This document shows positions 10,571-22,783 of a stretch of DNA of 64,000 nt, one piece after another. Below the pieces are notes generated by a model. The model saw only the letters and a list, made by a program, of their open reading frames with translations, was not told where the DNA came from and searched no databases. The DNA comes from Lates calcarifer (lineage: Eukaryota; Chordata; Actinopteri; Centropomidae), in NCBI RefSeq assembly GCF_001640805.2, contig NC_066844.1, forward strand, positions 841,006 to 905,005, in the 5' to 3' direction. The position numbers and the translations under genes are program-made. How positions within the stretch are numbered: position 1 is the first letter of the stretch; the number at the start of each line of letters is the position of its first letter.

Positions 10571-11440
10571 GGAAAGACAAATGATGGTGGAAAAAGGAGT
10601 TGAGTTATTAAAAGCTCTGATGCCAGTGTTGAATAAGAGATTGAGAAATACTGTTTCTGTAAGTGTCTGAAAATGACTGTGTGGTGTAAATGTGTTAGAT
10701 GGATTAATACAGTCATGTTCTGCCGTTTGTTTTCATTTGTGCCATTTTCTTTTCTTGATTCAGTCTAATGCTTGGCACAATGGAGCGTCTGTTTAAAAGT
10801 ATTATAAATATTTCTACACAGATAGTGTCACTGAGAGGCTGGACTAAAGTCTGGAGGGTTTTTTTTTTTTTTGGTATGAAAGGCCAAAGTACTGACGTCA
10901 CATCCAGCCTCGCTGCTGTTTCACCAGCTTCTGTAACTCAGTGCAATCTCTCATTGAGGATGTCTTTCATCTGCCTGTCTGAAGAGTAAAACTTTGTTCT
11001 GGGGTGTTCTCTCCATAAGACAAAGTAGCATCTATAGTAAAGAGCTGCAGCACTTGCTGTTCGAATTTGAAGCTTTTAGGATTTCTGCAAACTTTAACTA
11101 CTAATTTGTTTGTATCTAAAAAAAGAAAAAAAAACCTCCAGGTCAGAGGAAATGTTTGACCTGGCTCTTCATCCTTAACCATGTCTCCCTTAAAGGTTGA
11201 ATACAGTAGCTGGCTGTTGAGGTTTTAACCACTGGAAACAAATGTAATGGTAGTGACTATAAATCAGACAATAATAATACAGACTACCTGTCAGTCACTT
11301 ACACTGTCCCTCAAGTGGACACAGACTGACACATTCACTGTGTCCGTTGCTGCTTAACTCAAAGCTAACGTCTGTACTGTCAGTATGTTGTTATTCAGGG
11401 TGAATGACAACAAACACACACATTGTCCGGTGGTGTAAAT

Positions 11441-11590
11441 GATTTTTTTGGGCTGCAGTAATTGAAATGAGATCAGAGGGAATAAAAATAATGACACGAT
11501 CCTCTCGGTCACTTTCAATTATGACCTGCTCTCACAGCTTTAATTGAAAATAAATATTAATTGGGTTTTGATCACTTCACTTTTGAAACC
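11441..11590. promoter_or_regulatory. Candidate enhancer-like AT-rich conserved element (unit A)
   Basis: Dense in homeodomain-type TAATTG/CAATTA cores (AGTAATTGAAAT, TTCAATTATG, TTTAATTGAAA, TTAATTGGG) within non-repetitive sequence. This is a texture typical of vertebrate developmental enhancers. No difference from the unit B partner 38186-38335 is apparent. Function is an inference. Confidence 0.4.
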
Positions 11591-12950
11591 AAACCGACAC
11601 TAAAACTTCATCTGTGTTTCACTGTGAATGTGGTTTAACGCAGGATGATCTTGGGCCAAGTGGGAAACTACGTTTCAGTGATAAATGTATTATTATTATT
11701 ATTTCTGATCTTTTTTTCTCCTCTAATTGAAGTTGCTGTTTCACTTCACACAGCTCTGGACAGGCATTTCCCAGTGTGGTGTACGTGTCAAGTCGTGCAC
11801 AAACACACATATACACGTAATCTCAACATGACTTCTGTTTTCAGCTCCACACAGTAAATGACTCTCTGTACCGCCCTTCCACTTTATTGATTTGACATTC
11901 ATTACGAAGTCAGATTCTTTCAAGCGCGCCTACACATGGGTTGGAGGTGAAAAAAATAAAATAAAGAACTTATTTATTGAGTGTAACATCCACAATCAAG
12001 AGGAGCTAAAGTAGCAGTGAAATGAAAAAGGACGTGTCCATCGTGTATTATTTCATATGTTGCTCATTTTATTTCTTAGCTTCTCTTGTTCCTGTCAGTT
12101 TGTGTTAGCGTTCCTCGCTCAGTTCGTCTCCACCAGTGCCGCCCCCTCTCGTGCCTCTATCCATCACCTCTGCTGTTGTTCTCCCTCTCTCTCTCCTTCG
12201 CTCTCTGTTTTCCTCTTCCCTCTTGTCTAAAAAGGCAAATGAATTCACCCCTACCTTGTGTGTAAATGTAAATGTGGACACATCCAAAGGTCACTGATTA
12301 CATCAGTGTCTGCTGGGATCTGGGCCCCTGTCTGTCCTCTATGTGTGTGTGTGTGTGTGTGTGTAGATTTGTTCTGTGCAACACTAAATTTCCATCTTTG
12401 GCTCATTTGAATGTGTCTTTAATTATCTGCCCTCAACAGGCTATCAAGAGTGAGAGCGAGCACCACTGAGAGACAGAGAGAGAGAGAGAAACAGAGTCTA
12501 ATTCAGGTTGTATAAGGGACCTGCATTAACGTCTGACTGAACGGCAAAATTCAAATGAATGCCAGAGAACTCAATTTGATTCATTCCTTTCTCTCTGACA
12601 CCTCAGGCACAATCTAGTTTCAGCTTCCACTGTCAGAATCTCTGCGTGATCCTGAAGAGGACTTCAGTGTTTCAGGGGACCAGACCATTCAGATCCTTCA
12701 TGTTCCTCAGAGTCCTCTTTTGTACCATGACCCAGTATAAAACCACATTTCCTAACCTTCCACTACAAACCTTAACCCTGACGACAGCTTGACTTCACTG
12801 TGATCCAGTTCCAAAAGCTTAACAACTGAAGGTCTAAAATCCTGGGGACTCACTTCTCTCAGTTTTCAACAGCACAGGTAGAAGGAGAGGTATGTTTACA
12901 TGAAATATTAATATTTAGTCAAGAAGAAGAAGAGTTATAGTGACAAGCAT

Positions 12951-12990
12951 GAACCAATGCCACACATCACAGCACGTACCTAAAACTCAT
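12951..12990. other. 40-bp block present in A, absent from B
   Basis: Unit A has CAT, then 40 bp ending in a second CAT before CACGTGG. Unit B joins the first CAT straight to CACGTGG (about 39690). This is a deletion between 3-bp repeats or the reverse. Unit B also carries about 10 extra bases (near AATGTAAA) just downstream. Confidence 0.85.
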
Positions 12991-13541
12991 CACGTGGCAC
13001 AAACCGACGCTTGTTGAAGCTTCATACTGTCTGAAACGTTTCCTCTGCATCTGAAGGCAGCAGCAAACCAAATTAGCAGGTAGAGACGCTGCTTTGTGTC
13101 TGTCACTGAGCCACTGAGCAGAAATTTAGATTTTCTTTCAATGTTATCAATTTTCTACCAGTGGGAGCACACAGCAGCCTCACAAAGGCCTCACAAGTGC
13201 TGTTTTGATCTGATATATTAGGCCAGACCAATCAGAGGAGGACAGGGAGGGGTTACATCACCACACCACGCAGGACTGTAAGAGAATCTGTGTGGAAATG
13301 AATCACTTTTGAATGACAGCCGTCAGATATGCACATGAGCTCGTCGCTGACATACTGTCACAGTGTAGCTGTCGTGTGACGTCTGCATGTCGGCCTTTTT
13401 CTCTCTCTCTGTTCTTCCTCTACGTTTCATTCCCCAGGGTTCAGCTTTCATTTCCAGTTCTTCACTCATATACTTCTACCCCCTCCCAGCCTTTTCTGTC
13501 TCCTCACTCTGTCTTTTGGTTCGCTTGTCTCTCTCCATGTC

Positions 13542-13544
<3 letters not shown>

Positions 13545-13580
<36 letters not shown>
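13545..13580. repeat. (CT)18 microsatellite (unit A)
   Basis: Pure CT run. The unit B partner is 40255-40277, about 13 bp shorter. Confidence 0.95.
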
Positions 13581-13586
<6 letters not shown>

Positions 13587-14044
13587 CTTTATGTACCTCC
13601 TGTCTACCTCACCCCTCTCTCTCTCTTTTTGAGTGACATATTGGTGTGAAGAGATGTTCCCAGCTAGCTATGCAGTCAAGCCTGACAATGTGACTGTCCT
13701 CTACTGAGAATGAGAGATGCAGAGAGAGAGAGAGATGGGAGGAAAAGTGAAAGGAGACTGAAAAGCGAACAGAAGGAAAAGAGAAAGACATATAAAGATA
13801 AACAGAACGAAGAGATTGAAAGAGATGAGCTTGGAGGCTTTGCAGCCATCTCTCTTTACTCACTATGATTGCAGTGGTCACAGTCAATAAACAAGCTCTT
13901 TCTAAAATACCTTTTACCTTCCTGCTTTTACTTGGTGTGCTTTAAGTAATGTAACTTTAAACCAAATCAATAAAACAATATAAGGCAGTTGTAAACAAAT
14001 CTTGGGGTCTATAAAAGCCAGTGTTTTCTTTTGAGGTGGTGGTG

Positions 14045-14045
<1 letters not shown>

Positions 14046-14082
<37 letters not shown>
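14046..14082. repeat. (GT)n microsatellite (unit A)
   Basis: 37 bp of GT. Unit B (40745-40771) is shorter and has a GTAT interruption. Confidence 0.95.
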
Positions 14083-14083
<1 letters not shown>

Positions 14084-14468
14084 AAGCAGCCTTCACTGTA
14101 TCAGTGTAAAGTGTCACACTCTGTCGTGTTGCTGAGCTGTGTCTGCTGTGAGCCTTGTTTCTAATGATAATATAAAACTTACAGGCTCAGCTGACCTCAC
14201 TGTTTATTGTCCCATAAACAATCAAAGCTTTACTTTGGCCTCTTATTATTGAACAATGTGTGTTTATTGCACTGGCCCTCAAACGTTTAACTTTGAATGC
14301 ATCACCTGAGGAAGTCACAACACAGACTGACCGCTGGCAGTTCATCTGCTTACCTCGTTAGAGCAAACTTTGACATATGCTCCCTCACTAATAAGAGATT
14401 TCAGGGGAAAATTGTGCAGAAACAAGAAATTGCTCTCTGCTCACCTCGTTAAATTTCTGAAAGTCACC

Positions 14469-14473
<5 letters not shown>

Positions 14474-14499
<26 letters not shown>
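14474..14499. repeat. (GT)13 microsatellite (unit A)
   Basis: 26 bp of GT. Unit B (41185-41230) is 46 bp. Confidence 0.95.
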
Positions 14500-14610
14500 C
14501 TTGCCTCTGCTCTAAAACTGCATATACTGTAGTCCAGGGAAGCAATTCAGTCAGGCTGTCTGTTTGCATTTTTCACCTTGTAGAACACACATGCTCACTT
14601 TCTTTCCTTT

Positions 14611-14632
14611 ACACACACACACACACACACAC
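14611..14632. repeat. (CA)11 microsatellite (unit A)
   Basis: Pure CA run. The partner in unit B, 41342-41370, is longer. Confidence 0.95.
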
Positions 14633-14639
14633 ATCAGGC

Positions 14640-15449
14640 AGCTAAAGGTTATAGTATTGGTGGGTGCTGCTTACTGTCCTCATTTTCTCTGCTGTGTGTA
14701 AACTGATTTCACTGCTGCACTGATGGAACATTTAACTTTTTTTAACCTCTTTCAAATGAAGCAACAGATTTTTGCTGTTCCTGGAGTTTTTGTCCTGTCT
14801 GTGGATGTTGGCCTTTTTATTAACCAGAACTATGACGTTTCCCTCATTTTGACTGTACAGGAGCTGCAGAGCACTGACACTGCAGAAAGGGAGAACATAC
14901 AGAGTCTGATTTTGCAGTGGTCTGATACTGACTGGATATTGTCCCTTCTCTTCACCTGCATTGTGAGTAGTGATGATCAGAGGGTCGTTAGCTCAATGAG
15001 CCACACCTGGCTCACCCAGTCTGCTCTGCTGTGTGAACTCACCCTCATTCTGCAGCTAAATGCTGATGCTGATCTATGCCAGAATCCAGCTGTCAGTCAT
15101 TCAAAACGCCTGTTAGAAAGGCATGTAGGAGCAGAGTTTACTGAAGGTCACACTGTTCTTGACCTTTTCTAGATAAAATAAGCAGTGTCTATCAAGTACA
15201 TCCTAAAAACACACACAAACTATTGTATTTATTGTGAGAAAGTGCATGAACATGTCCCTGGTGTACAAACACAGCAGCTCATCTCAAAGGAACATGGCTG
15301 GTGAGCTTATTCACAGACAGTGGAGAACAGGCATTCAGTGAAGTGAAAGCTGTTTATCTCGCTCTCTGTTCCCTCTGTCACACTTCTCCACAATAATTAG
15401 ATGGCTGATGAAGGGCCTTCTGTCTCCCTGCAGTGCCATGTCTCACCCT

Positions 15450-15450
<1 letters not shown>
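14640..15450. other. Unit A block with a 149-codon open frame, judged non-coding
   Basis: The plus-strand frame at 14723-15172 is the longest one here that is not low-complexity. In unit B one T is missing from the TTTTT run near its codon 33, so the frame is broken and only the last 107 codons stay open. No domain, splice context or known similarity is visible. Confidence 0.5.

Positions 15451-15480
<30 letters not shown>
15451..15480. repeat. (CA)15 microsatellite (unit A)
   Basis: Pure CA. The unit B partner, 42186-42216, is nearly the same length. Confidence 0.95.
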
Positions 15481-15483
<3 letters not shown>

Positions 15484-15779
15484 TCCCAGAGGAGACAAAG
15501 ATTTATTTGCGCTGACTCTGAGGGTGTCACATCCAGATTCAGATGAATGCTGGTTTGAGCCACATGGAGTGAGAATGATCCTCGCTGGTGCAGTTTGCTG
15601 CTTAACGACACATTTTCAGTCGACTAACAGGGAAGCTACACAGGAAATGTTGTATGGTAGCGTGCCTGCATAACCTCGGCTGTCCATCATTCTTATTTTC
15701 TCAGCGAAGCTCTTGAATGTAAACTGCAGTGCATTACTGTCTGTGTAAACACCCTGCACAACTGTGTATAATATTTTCT

Positions 15780-15910
15780 CCCTCGCTGGAATCAGTACAT
15801 TTTTCTTTACATTGTCCAGGATCTAGTCATTAACTGACCTTGATTTCATTTAAAGCTGTGTCAGGGATTTTTAATGAAACACTCAGTCTCCCATTATTTA
15901 TATTTGATTG
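15780..15910. promoter_or_regulatory. Candidate conserved non-coding element (unit A)
   Basis: AT-rich, non-repetitive block with TTTTTAATGAAA- and ATTAACTG-like cores. I see no difference from 42516-42646. This is weak evidence only. Confidence 0.25.
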
Positions 15911-17860
15911 ACTGTATTTAACCTTATTCAGCTCTACATAATGTCTCTTTTATACTGCACATATTATAACACAACCATAATATTCTACTGTACAGACTGG
16001 GCTCTTTTCACATCACAGTTACAGTGCAGTTAGAGAGAAGGACTGTGGTTTAACGCAGTCAAATTCACTGTATAGTCGTCCTGTCCTTTTGTTTCTGTAG
16101 AATCTGATCACAGTCACTCCCAAACTCCTGCACCGCTGATAAATCATTACGTTTCAATCATGTCACAGTCAGAAAAAATCATCAGAAACACAGGTTAATG
16201 AGAGCAGCCGTCTGTGAGAGCAGCTGCATTTACATTTGACGACAAAGTGTTGACATATTCAAGTAAAGGCACAAAGCCTCTGTCACCACAGCTACATGAG
16301 CTGCATGTTTTTGTGCTCGCTCTAAACTACATTACTAATGTGCCTGTGGAATAACAGATGGTCCCCTTCTGAAATGTTTCTGGTGGACACTGAAACCACA
16401 GAGGAGCTCTGGCTCAGCCTGCGTGCAGCTGGAATATGATGCAGCCAGATTTCCCACTGACAAGAAGCGCAGTGTTCAGGGAATTGGAAATTCCAAACTT
16501 GGAGAAAAGTGAAAGAGATTTCCTCATAATGTAATCTGCAACACTGACAACAGTCACTTGTATTTCAAAAATGTTTCTTAATGAACCTCTGAGGCTTAAA
16601 ATACTTTAGTCTGAACTGCATTCAACTTCTTTGTTCTGTGTGAGCTGAAGATGAAAATCTTCCGGTGTCTCACAGTCCACAGCCGATGTTAAAGTCTGCT
16701 GGAATATACAGAAGGCAGATGTAGCTCTATGAGTTGGTGTCCACATACACTGAGAAACTGAGTGCAGAACTGAGCATAGAACACTGAGTGGGACACAGCA
16801 GCTCTAAGCAGTATGAGTGGTGATGGATGCCTGAACTGCTGATTCTGCTGTTCACTCCTGAAGCATCAGGTAATGACCATCAAACGATGCATGTCAGGTG
16901 TTAACATCCTCTACAGTTAAGCAGGAGACATGAGAGCAGAGGAAAAAAAGGAAAACAGGAATGTTTTACTCGGAGAAATCACATTTGGATTCCCTGTAGC
17001 TCCGACGTTCACTCTGATTGTTAATACATCTGAACTGCTGACTGAGCCGTTTTAAGCCAGCGGGGTTAAGCCTCCCTTTGGCCTAGTCATGTTAAGATTG
17101 GAGGTGAAGTTGTAAATTATTGAGTGAGATGTTGCGGGCTAAAGTGTAAGTGCAGTGTCAGCGTACTGCAGGTGTAGTCTGTGATCAGTGCTGAATGGGT
17201 AAAGAAGCAGTGGAAGTAGCTCACTTACATTACTGATAGGAAGGATGTACGTGTTAAACACAGACGTGGAGGACACACCTGCTCCGAGCCAGAAACTCTT
17301 TTTTACATTATGCAACTCAGGTTTTTCTGCGCGGACGTTCACCTTAGTAGAACACACATGCAGAGCTGCAGTGCATCCTGTGCATCAGCAAACTGGATCA
17401 AAAGAAGCGGCTCATAAATTGATATGTGCTTTCAAGTTTCCCGTGAAACTTTATCCCCTTGATGTCTACTGATGTGTAGCACATCAACAAGACTCACATC
17501 TGGTGAGCGGAGTAAAAAAAAAAAAAAGAAAGAAAGTGAATGTTTTGGAGAGATAACCTTCGCTGTGCTCATTTCCTCAAGTTTCAGTAAGTTTCCATTA
17601 GTCCCCATCAAACCAAATCCATTACATCCACTGGGCTTGTTTTTGAGTCTGTCATTACTGTAAAATAGTGACGCTACATTAGAGCTCTCTAAGCTTTTTC
17701 TCTCCCTCGTCATTAACATCATGGAAGCCAATTGATATGCTTGCATGGTTGTAATCCTCCCAACTCTGGTCGTCTCTTCGGAGAATTCTCCAGAAAAACA
17801 AATTCAAACTTGAGGTCTGACTGCACGCGGGTGGAAAATCGGGTGATAATGCTGCAGTAT
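15911..17860. other. Unit A block without visible genes
   Basis: Ordinary non-coding sequence with a poly-A run at 17515-17527 that differs in length from unit B (44243-44251). One small block change is near 16551-16570, where the copies differ over about 15-20 bases. The counterpart is about 42647-44588. Confidence 0.4.
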
Positions 17861-18494
17861 TTGCTTTCTTTCCTCTCTGTCTCTCTCTTTACTTTTTTAC
17901 CCATCATCCCCTGCAGGTCTGTCTCTATCTTCATCCATCCATCTTCTCCCTCGCTCATCTTTCACTCTGTTTCACCTCCCTCTTTCCTTCCTCTCTCCTC
18001 TCCTCTTAAAACCTCCACTCGACATATTTCTCCTTTTCTTTACTTTCATTCCTCCCATCATTTACATCCGTCCTTTTCTCTGTGTCTCATTGTGTCCGTC
18101 CTCATTCAGTTTCACTCTCATCAATCACTGTCTCTCCACTTACATCTTTCCATTCCTTTCCTCCTCCTGTGCTTTCTTCCTGCCTCTGTTCATCCTCCTT
18201 CTCCTCATCTTCACCTTCTTTTCCTCTGTCTGCCTTTGTGTTTATCTTCCTCTTGTCTTCAACCTCATTTCTTCTCATGCCTCACTTCTTCCTAATGTCC
18301 TTGCCTGTCTTGCCTTCACTCTCTAACCCTCCCCCTCTGTTCTCTCCCTTCTCCTCTCTCCCTGTGCCATCATTCTCTCCTGTGTTTTTCCTCCTCTTCC
18401 TATCTGGTATTCTCCACGGCTATCCTTTATCTCTTCATGTCTTCCTTACCTCTCTACCTCACTGACTGCTTCCCTCCACCCTCCAACTCTTTCC
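17861..18494 (+). repeat. Polypyrimidine (CT-rich) tract, about 630 bp (unit A)
   Basis: Almost continuous T and C on the plus strand with scattered A and G and no fixed period (TCCTC, TTCCT, CTCTC mixtures). It yields several overlapping S/L/F/P-rich open frames, including one of 187 codons, all artefacts of the skew. Downstream it alternates with purine-rich (18560-18650) and pyrimidine-rich (18725-18830) stretches. Confidence 0.9.
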
Positions 18495-18990
18495 AAGAAA
18501 GAGAAAGATGGTATCACGCAGGGATCACTGCAATCCAATTCTGATCCCCCCCCCCATCAGCTGTGGAGACAGAGAGAGTGAGAGGGGCTGAAAGACAAAC
18601 AGTGGGAAAGAGACATGGAGACGAGAAGTCTTCTGAGGGAGAGATAATCTCTACTCCTTGTACAGTATATCCTCCTCAGTCAATAAGCTCTCGCTCCCCT
18701 TTCTCTCTTTCCACTGGAGAGAAAGCTTTGCAGCCACCACCTCTCTCTCTCCTCCTCCTCCCACCCTCCACCCTCCATCGTTCACATTTATCTTTTCCTC
18801 TCCCCCTCCCTCCCTCTCTCTCTGTCCTGAGCCAGGTTTTGGTATTCCAGGCACGCTGCATTCAGCAGGTGGAGCAATAGCTTTGCTGCTGCCACCTCTC
18901 GCCCCTTCTCTCCCAGACAGCCATCGATTTCCTATTGATGTGGCAGCAAGAGAGGAGGGAGGTGGGGGATGGGGAGGGAGTCGGGGTGGT

Positions 18991-18992
<2 letters not shown>

Positions 18993-19027
<35 letters not shown>
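18993..19027. repeat. (GT)17 microsatellite beside a G-rich tract (unit A)
   Basis: 35 bp of GT then a run of G. In unit B (45723-45763) the GT run has shrunk to about 8 bp, and a G-rich stretch with an extra TACTGCAGGTAGGT segment takes its place. Confidence 0.9.
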
Positions 19028-19028
<1 letters not shown>

Positions 19029-20690
19029 AGGGGGGGGGCAGGTGAATGAAAGTTACATCAGCAAATGAACATTTGTGTTTCAGTCCTCATCAGGTCTTTG
19101 TTCTTATTATGTTCATTGTTTTTATTCTCTGACTCTCATCAACAGTAAAATGATGAAAAGTATTTGGACACGTCTTTTTTCCTCATAGTGTGTATAGCTG
19201 TAAGAAGAGGAGACGCAAAACAACAAGCACACAAACACACGTGTATGCACACACTGTGCCAACAGATATGTGTGAGCAGCTCAGGGTGAATGTGTGCAGA
19301 GCTGGAGATGCCCTTTGTAAAACCTCTTCTGGAGAGACATCTGTCTCCATTTGGAGGATCAATACGTGAAACTCCTCTCCACAGAACTAAAAATGGATGA
19401 TAAATGGATCGTTTGAGACTCAAGCTCAAACAGCTTCTGACAAAAAGATCAGGGCTCCATTTCCCACAGAATCTGAGGCTAAAATGATCAGAAAATCCAT
19501 CACATGGATGGTCCTGAGACTGAGAGGTGTTTCCCAAAATATCAAACTGTAACATGCTCTTAGAAATGATTGGAGCTCACTGCAGGTGAAGAGCATCTTC
19601 ACTGGCTCCAGAACATTCAGCAGGAACCAAAACCTCCAGCTGAACATAAATGAAAGATACAGGAGCTGTCAGTGTTTCAGTTTAGGTTTAATATGTGTGT
19701 GTTAACAGTAACATCTGCCTCCAGCAGCACATGCATCAATCACAGTTTACGTTCCTAAAGCTGCACACTTAGTGATTCCTTTCTGTATTTGTTCCCATCA
19801 TCCCTCTGTGTTGGCGTTAGTATGTTTTCCTCAAAACATTTTTCACTTCCTCCACATTCACACTGAGCTGATTAAAAAACTTGATGGTAGCAGATCTTAA
19901 CTTCTCTTCCTTCTGTCCTCACTGATGATCAGGTGTCTTTATTTCAGTATTTCACCGGTCGGGCTCTGAGCGGTTTGTAATACACAGTATAATTACACAC
20001 TCATGCACTCACGTGTGTGACCACACTTTGGAGGCTGATGTACAGATGACGCAGTCGTGTTATAGTTTGATTGTTCTGTACGTACTGAGAGACTGCACAG
20101 CGACGGGGAATAAAGAGTGGAGAGATCCAATGCTTACAGATCTATTACCATATCTGAGAGGCTCTTCAATCATATCAAACATTTTAATGGTATTTTACGC
20201 TGATGTCTCCCAAATGACTTCACACAGGCTGAGAAAAATACAGAAAACATTAAGAATCTGATCATAAAACCATGATAGAGGCAGAGAACAAAGCAGAAAA
20301 CATTCAACTACAGCAGAGAACAGAAAACAGCACTAAAACTACTTACAGAGCACTTCTTGTTTTGCTGTTGGCACCCTGCTGAGTCTATAATGAAGTCTGA
20401 TTGCTGATATTGACTGGCATGCTATAGGACAGTGTGTGCTCTTTTTGAAGCTGCTGCCTGCTCCTCTCTTATGGCTCATCTTTGTTTCATATTTTTTGTA
20501 ACTTTAAACTCTGGATACATCTCTTCTGTAATGTTATTAAGACTTAAAAATACATTTCAGGAAAAACACAGAACATCTGGGTCTGAAAAGTAAATATATA
20601 AAAAATTCAGTTGAAGTCAGGATTTTGAACAACACCATCTGCACATTAACACTTTGTAGTTTAAAGCAACAAAATGTAACGTCACTGAGC
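19028..20690. other. Unit A block without a supported gene
   Basis: Non-coding sequence. A minus-strand frame of 138 codons (19139-19555) is also open in unit B but has no domain, splice or codon support. Unit B carries an extra 188 bp at the point matching 19642/19643. Otherwise the copies track closely to 47606. Confidence 0.4.
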
Positions 20691-20693
20691 AGC

Positions 20694-20708
20694 AGCGCCC
20701 TCTGCAGC
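20694..20708 (-). promoter_or_regulatory. CTCF-like site (unit A)
   Basis: The minus strand reads GCTGCAGAGGGCGCT, which fits 13 of 15 positions of the CTCF core (CCASYAGRKGGCRSY). A second, overlapping weaker match (CCACCAGGGG) lies on the plus strand just after. The surrounding sequence may belong to a dispersed repeat. The unit B copy is at 47607-47621. Confidence 0.4.
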
Positions 20709-20845
20709 CACCAGGGGTAATTAAGGGATAACACTGGCGAGGACCGCTGGTTTTTAATGACTTCCTCTTTTTAACTGATCTACAGTTCAGCTTCACTCTG
20801 AACTCTCTGGTCTGATTCCAGCTGTTTAAGCTGCTGACTCTCACT

Positions 20846-20955
20846 ACAAAAGTAACAAAGTACATTTACTTCCTAAAGAACTGTACTTGTACTTGAAGTA
20901 TGTGTACTTTGTGTGTACTTGAGTGTTTCCAGTTTATGCTACTTCTTCTCTTCAG
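20846..20955. repeat. Fragment of dispersed percomorph repeat (ACTTGAGT.TTTCC type), unit A
   Basis: Contains AAAGTACATTTACT, CTGTACTTGTACTTGA and TACTTGAGTGTTTCC...TTTATGCTACTT in the order seen in a common dispersed repeat of percomorph fishes. It is degraded, with no coding part. Recognition is from memory of the motif series. Confidence 0.6.
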
Positions 20956-21240
20956 ATTCAGTGTTAATAATGTGTCGGCTGCCTCTAGGATTTTAGCCAT
21001 GAGCACATTAACACAGGTGCTGGGTGTTAGGCAACCACAGAGAAATTCCACGTGTGTGACTTACATCAGTGCTTAAACATCCTGTCAGGTGGAGTGACCC
21101 TCTCATCATGTTTTCCCTGTCTGTGATTATTTCCACTGCTGAGGATGTTTTCTCACACAGACGCTCTGCATGAGGTCACACTTGGCTCCGTGGTTCAAAC
21201 CTGCTGCTGTCAATCAAGTTTCACTCCTCCTCTGCCAGGG

Positions 21241-21243
<3 letters not shown>

Positions 21244-21290
<47 letters not shown>
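21244..21290. repeat. (GT)23 microsatellite (unit A)
   Basis: 47 bp of GT. The unit B partner 48156-48190 is shorter. Confidence 0.95.
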
Positions 21291-21292
<2 letters not shown>

Positions 21293-21541
21293 TGCCACAG
21301 CTGTTGTGTCTTGTCTGAGGTTGTCAAGACTCTAAACACACACAGAAGTGGACACTCACTGAGTTCAATATTTAGTCTCAGAGGTGATTTGTGTATATTG
21401 TGTATATTTTTGTGTTACTGCCCACACACACACACACATACACAGTCACACACCACTGTGCACTCACACATTCCTCTCACAGTAATATTACACCAAGAGG
21501 GACAGCAGGGGGAAGCACAAGCTTCCTGTTTCAGCTCCGTA

Positions 21542-21543
<2 letters not shown>

Positions 21544-21584
<41 letters not shown>
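21544..21584. repeat. (GT)20 microsatellite (unit A)
   Basis: 41 bp of pure GT. Unit B has about twice the length with interruptions (48454-48540). Confidence 0.95.
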
Positions 21585-21586
<2 letters not shown>

Positions 21587-21980
21587 CTGCTAATATGTGC
21601 ACGTGTTAATTTTAATGTTAGTTTTGTTTCTGTTGGGATATATGATATGTGCTCTAACTATTAGGTCACCATTAGGAGTCCTCGTGAAATGTGTGCCTGA
21701 AGATATTTTATTAACCAGAGAAGGTTAATCCAGCCATGTTCTGACTTTAACTTGTCATGTAAAGATATTGTAGGAATAACATTAAAAACAGGGTCAGTCA
21801 ATGGTCATTAACGTCAGCACTCAGAGCAACCTGTGGTTCTCAGAGCTGATCGATAGCAAGTATCTGGCCGGTGAGTGTTTCTTCCTGGACGAGCTGTAAT
21901 CTGCTGTTATTGTCTCTAAAAGCCTCTGGCACAGGCACCATTGTAATTATCAAGTCTTAAATAAGTGACTTTTCCTGTGG

Positions 21981-21982
<2 letters not shown>

Positions 21983-22014
<32 letters not shown>
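21983..22014. repeat. (GT)16 microsatellite (unit A)
   Basis: The unit B partner is 48942-48975, of similar length. Confidence 0.95.
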
Positions 22015-22015
<1 letters not shown>

Positions 22016-22783
22016 CATGGAGGTAAAAACACAAGTCATTTATTACTGTCAATCACTTCATCCAACGTACAGAGAAAAGGTGCAGCTGAAAAGTCCTGAA
22101 GCTGTTTGACAACATTTTCTTACTTGCTGTTTGTGAGTTTTATTTGTGCAGTAAATATATCTGAATCACCTAAAGAGCATGAAACCTTTCCCTGCTGACA
22201 CCTGTATGACAGTGGTTTGTAAATATCACATTTTAATGTTCATTTTAATTCAAATTGGAACGACCCCGTTCTTATTTTCAGCTGGTGCTGTAACAGTGAG
22301 CCGTACACTAGGTGCCCTTATAAAGTAAATCTACTTAACACTGACTTTCAGCTGTTTGACTTTGAAATTAACCATGCATCACTGCCTCTGGAATAAATAG
22401 ATGGATAAACATTAACACAGAAGTCTTGCAGTTTGTGTGAGTGTGAATGTCTGATGTCCACTGTGAGTTGAAGGACAGACGTTTGGACTCATTAAATGAA
22501 ATGTGCCCACTCGCTGCTAATCTGCTCGTCTGAGGAGTCACTGATTTTCTAATAACTCAGCTTTGACTTGGGCTCTGTCCAATCACAAAGCTGATCTGTC
22601 CAGGCCTGGAGTGGCCTTCAGGAGCGCTGGGAGAATTCCCAGTGGCCTGACGAGCTGATCCCACAGCGTCAGACCAATGGTCGCTAACACAATGTTTAGT
22701 CAGTATGTAGCCAAGCATTGTGGGAAAAAAATGAACAGAGCAGGTGAAGGAGAAAAGGAGGAGCTAGTGACATTCCCATCTGC
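22015..22783. other. Unit A block, no gene
   Basis: Non-coding, tracking closely to 48976-49726 of unit B. Unit B is interrupted at the end of this block by an extra 343 bp. Confidence 0.4.

Larger units (their letters stand above)
11591..14045. other. Unit A block rich in simple repeats, no gene
   Basis: Contains GT (12342-12364), GA (12473-12489), CT (13545-13580) and GA (13717-13735) tracts within AT-leaning sequence. S/L-rich open frames around 13313-13636 come from the CT tract. Positions 12951-12990 are missing from unit B. Confidence 0.6.

Noticed and set aside
14723..15172. 149-codon plus-strand open frame in unit A
   Set aside because: One T fewer in a T run breaks it in unit B; no domain, splice context or recognised similarity.
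14581..17365. Shared GTAGAACACACATGC motif at two places (about 14579 and 17347)
   Set aside because: About 15 bp only, no extension on either side; chance or a trace of old repeat.
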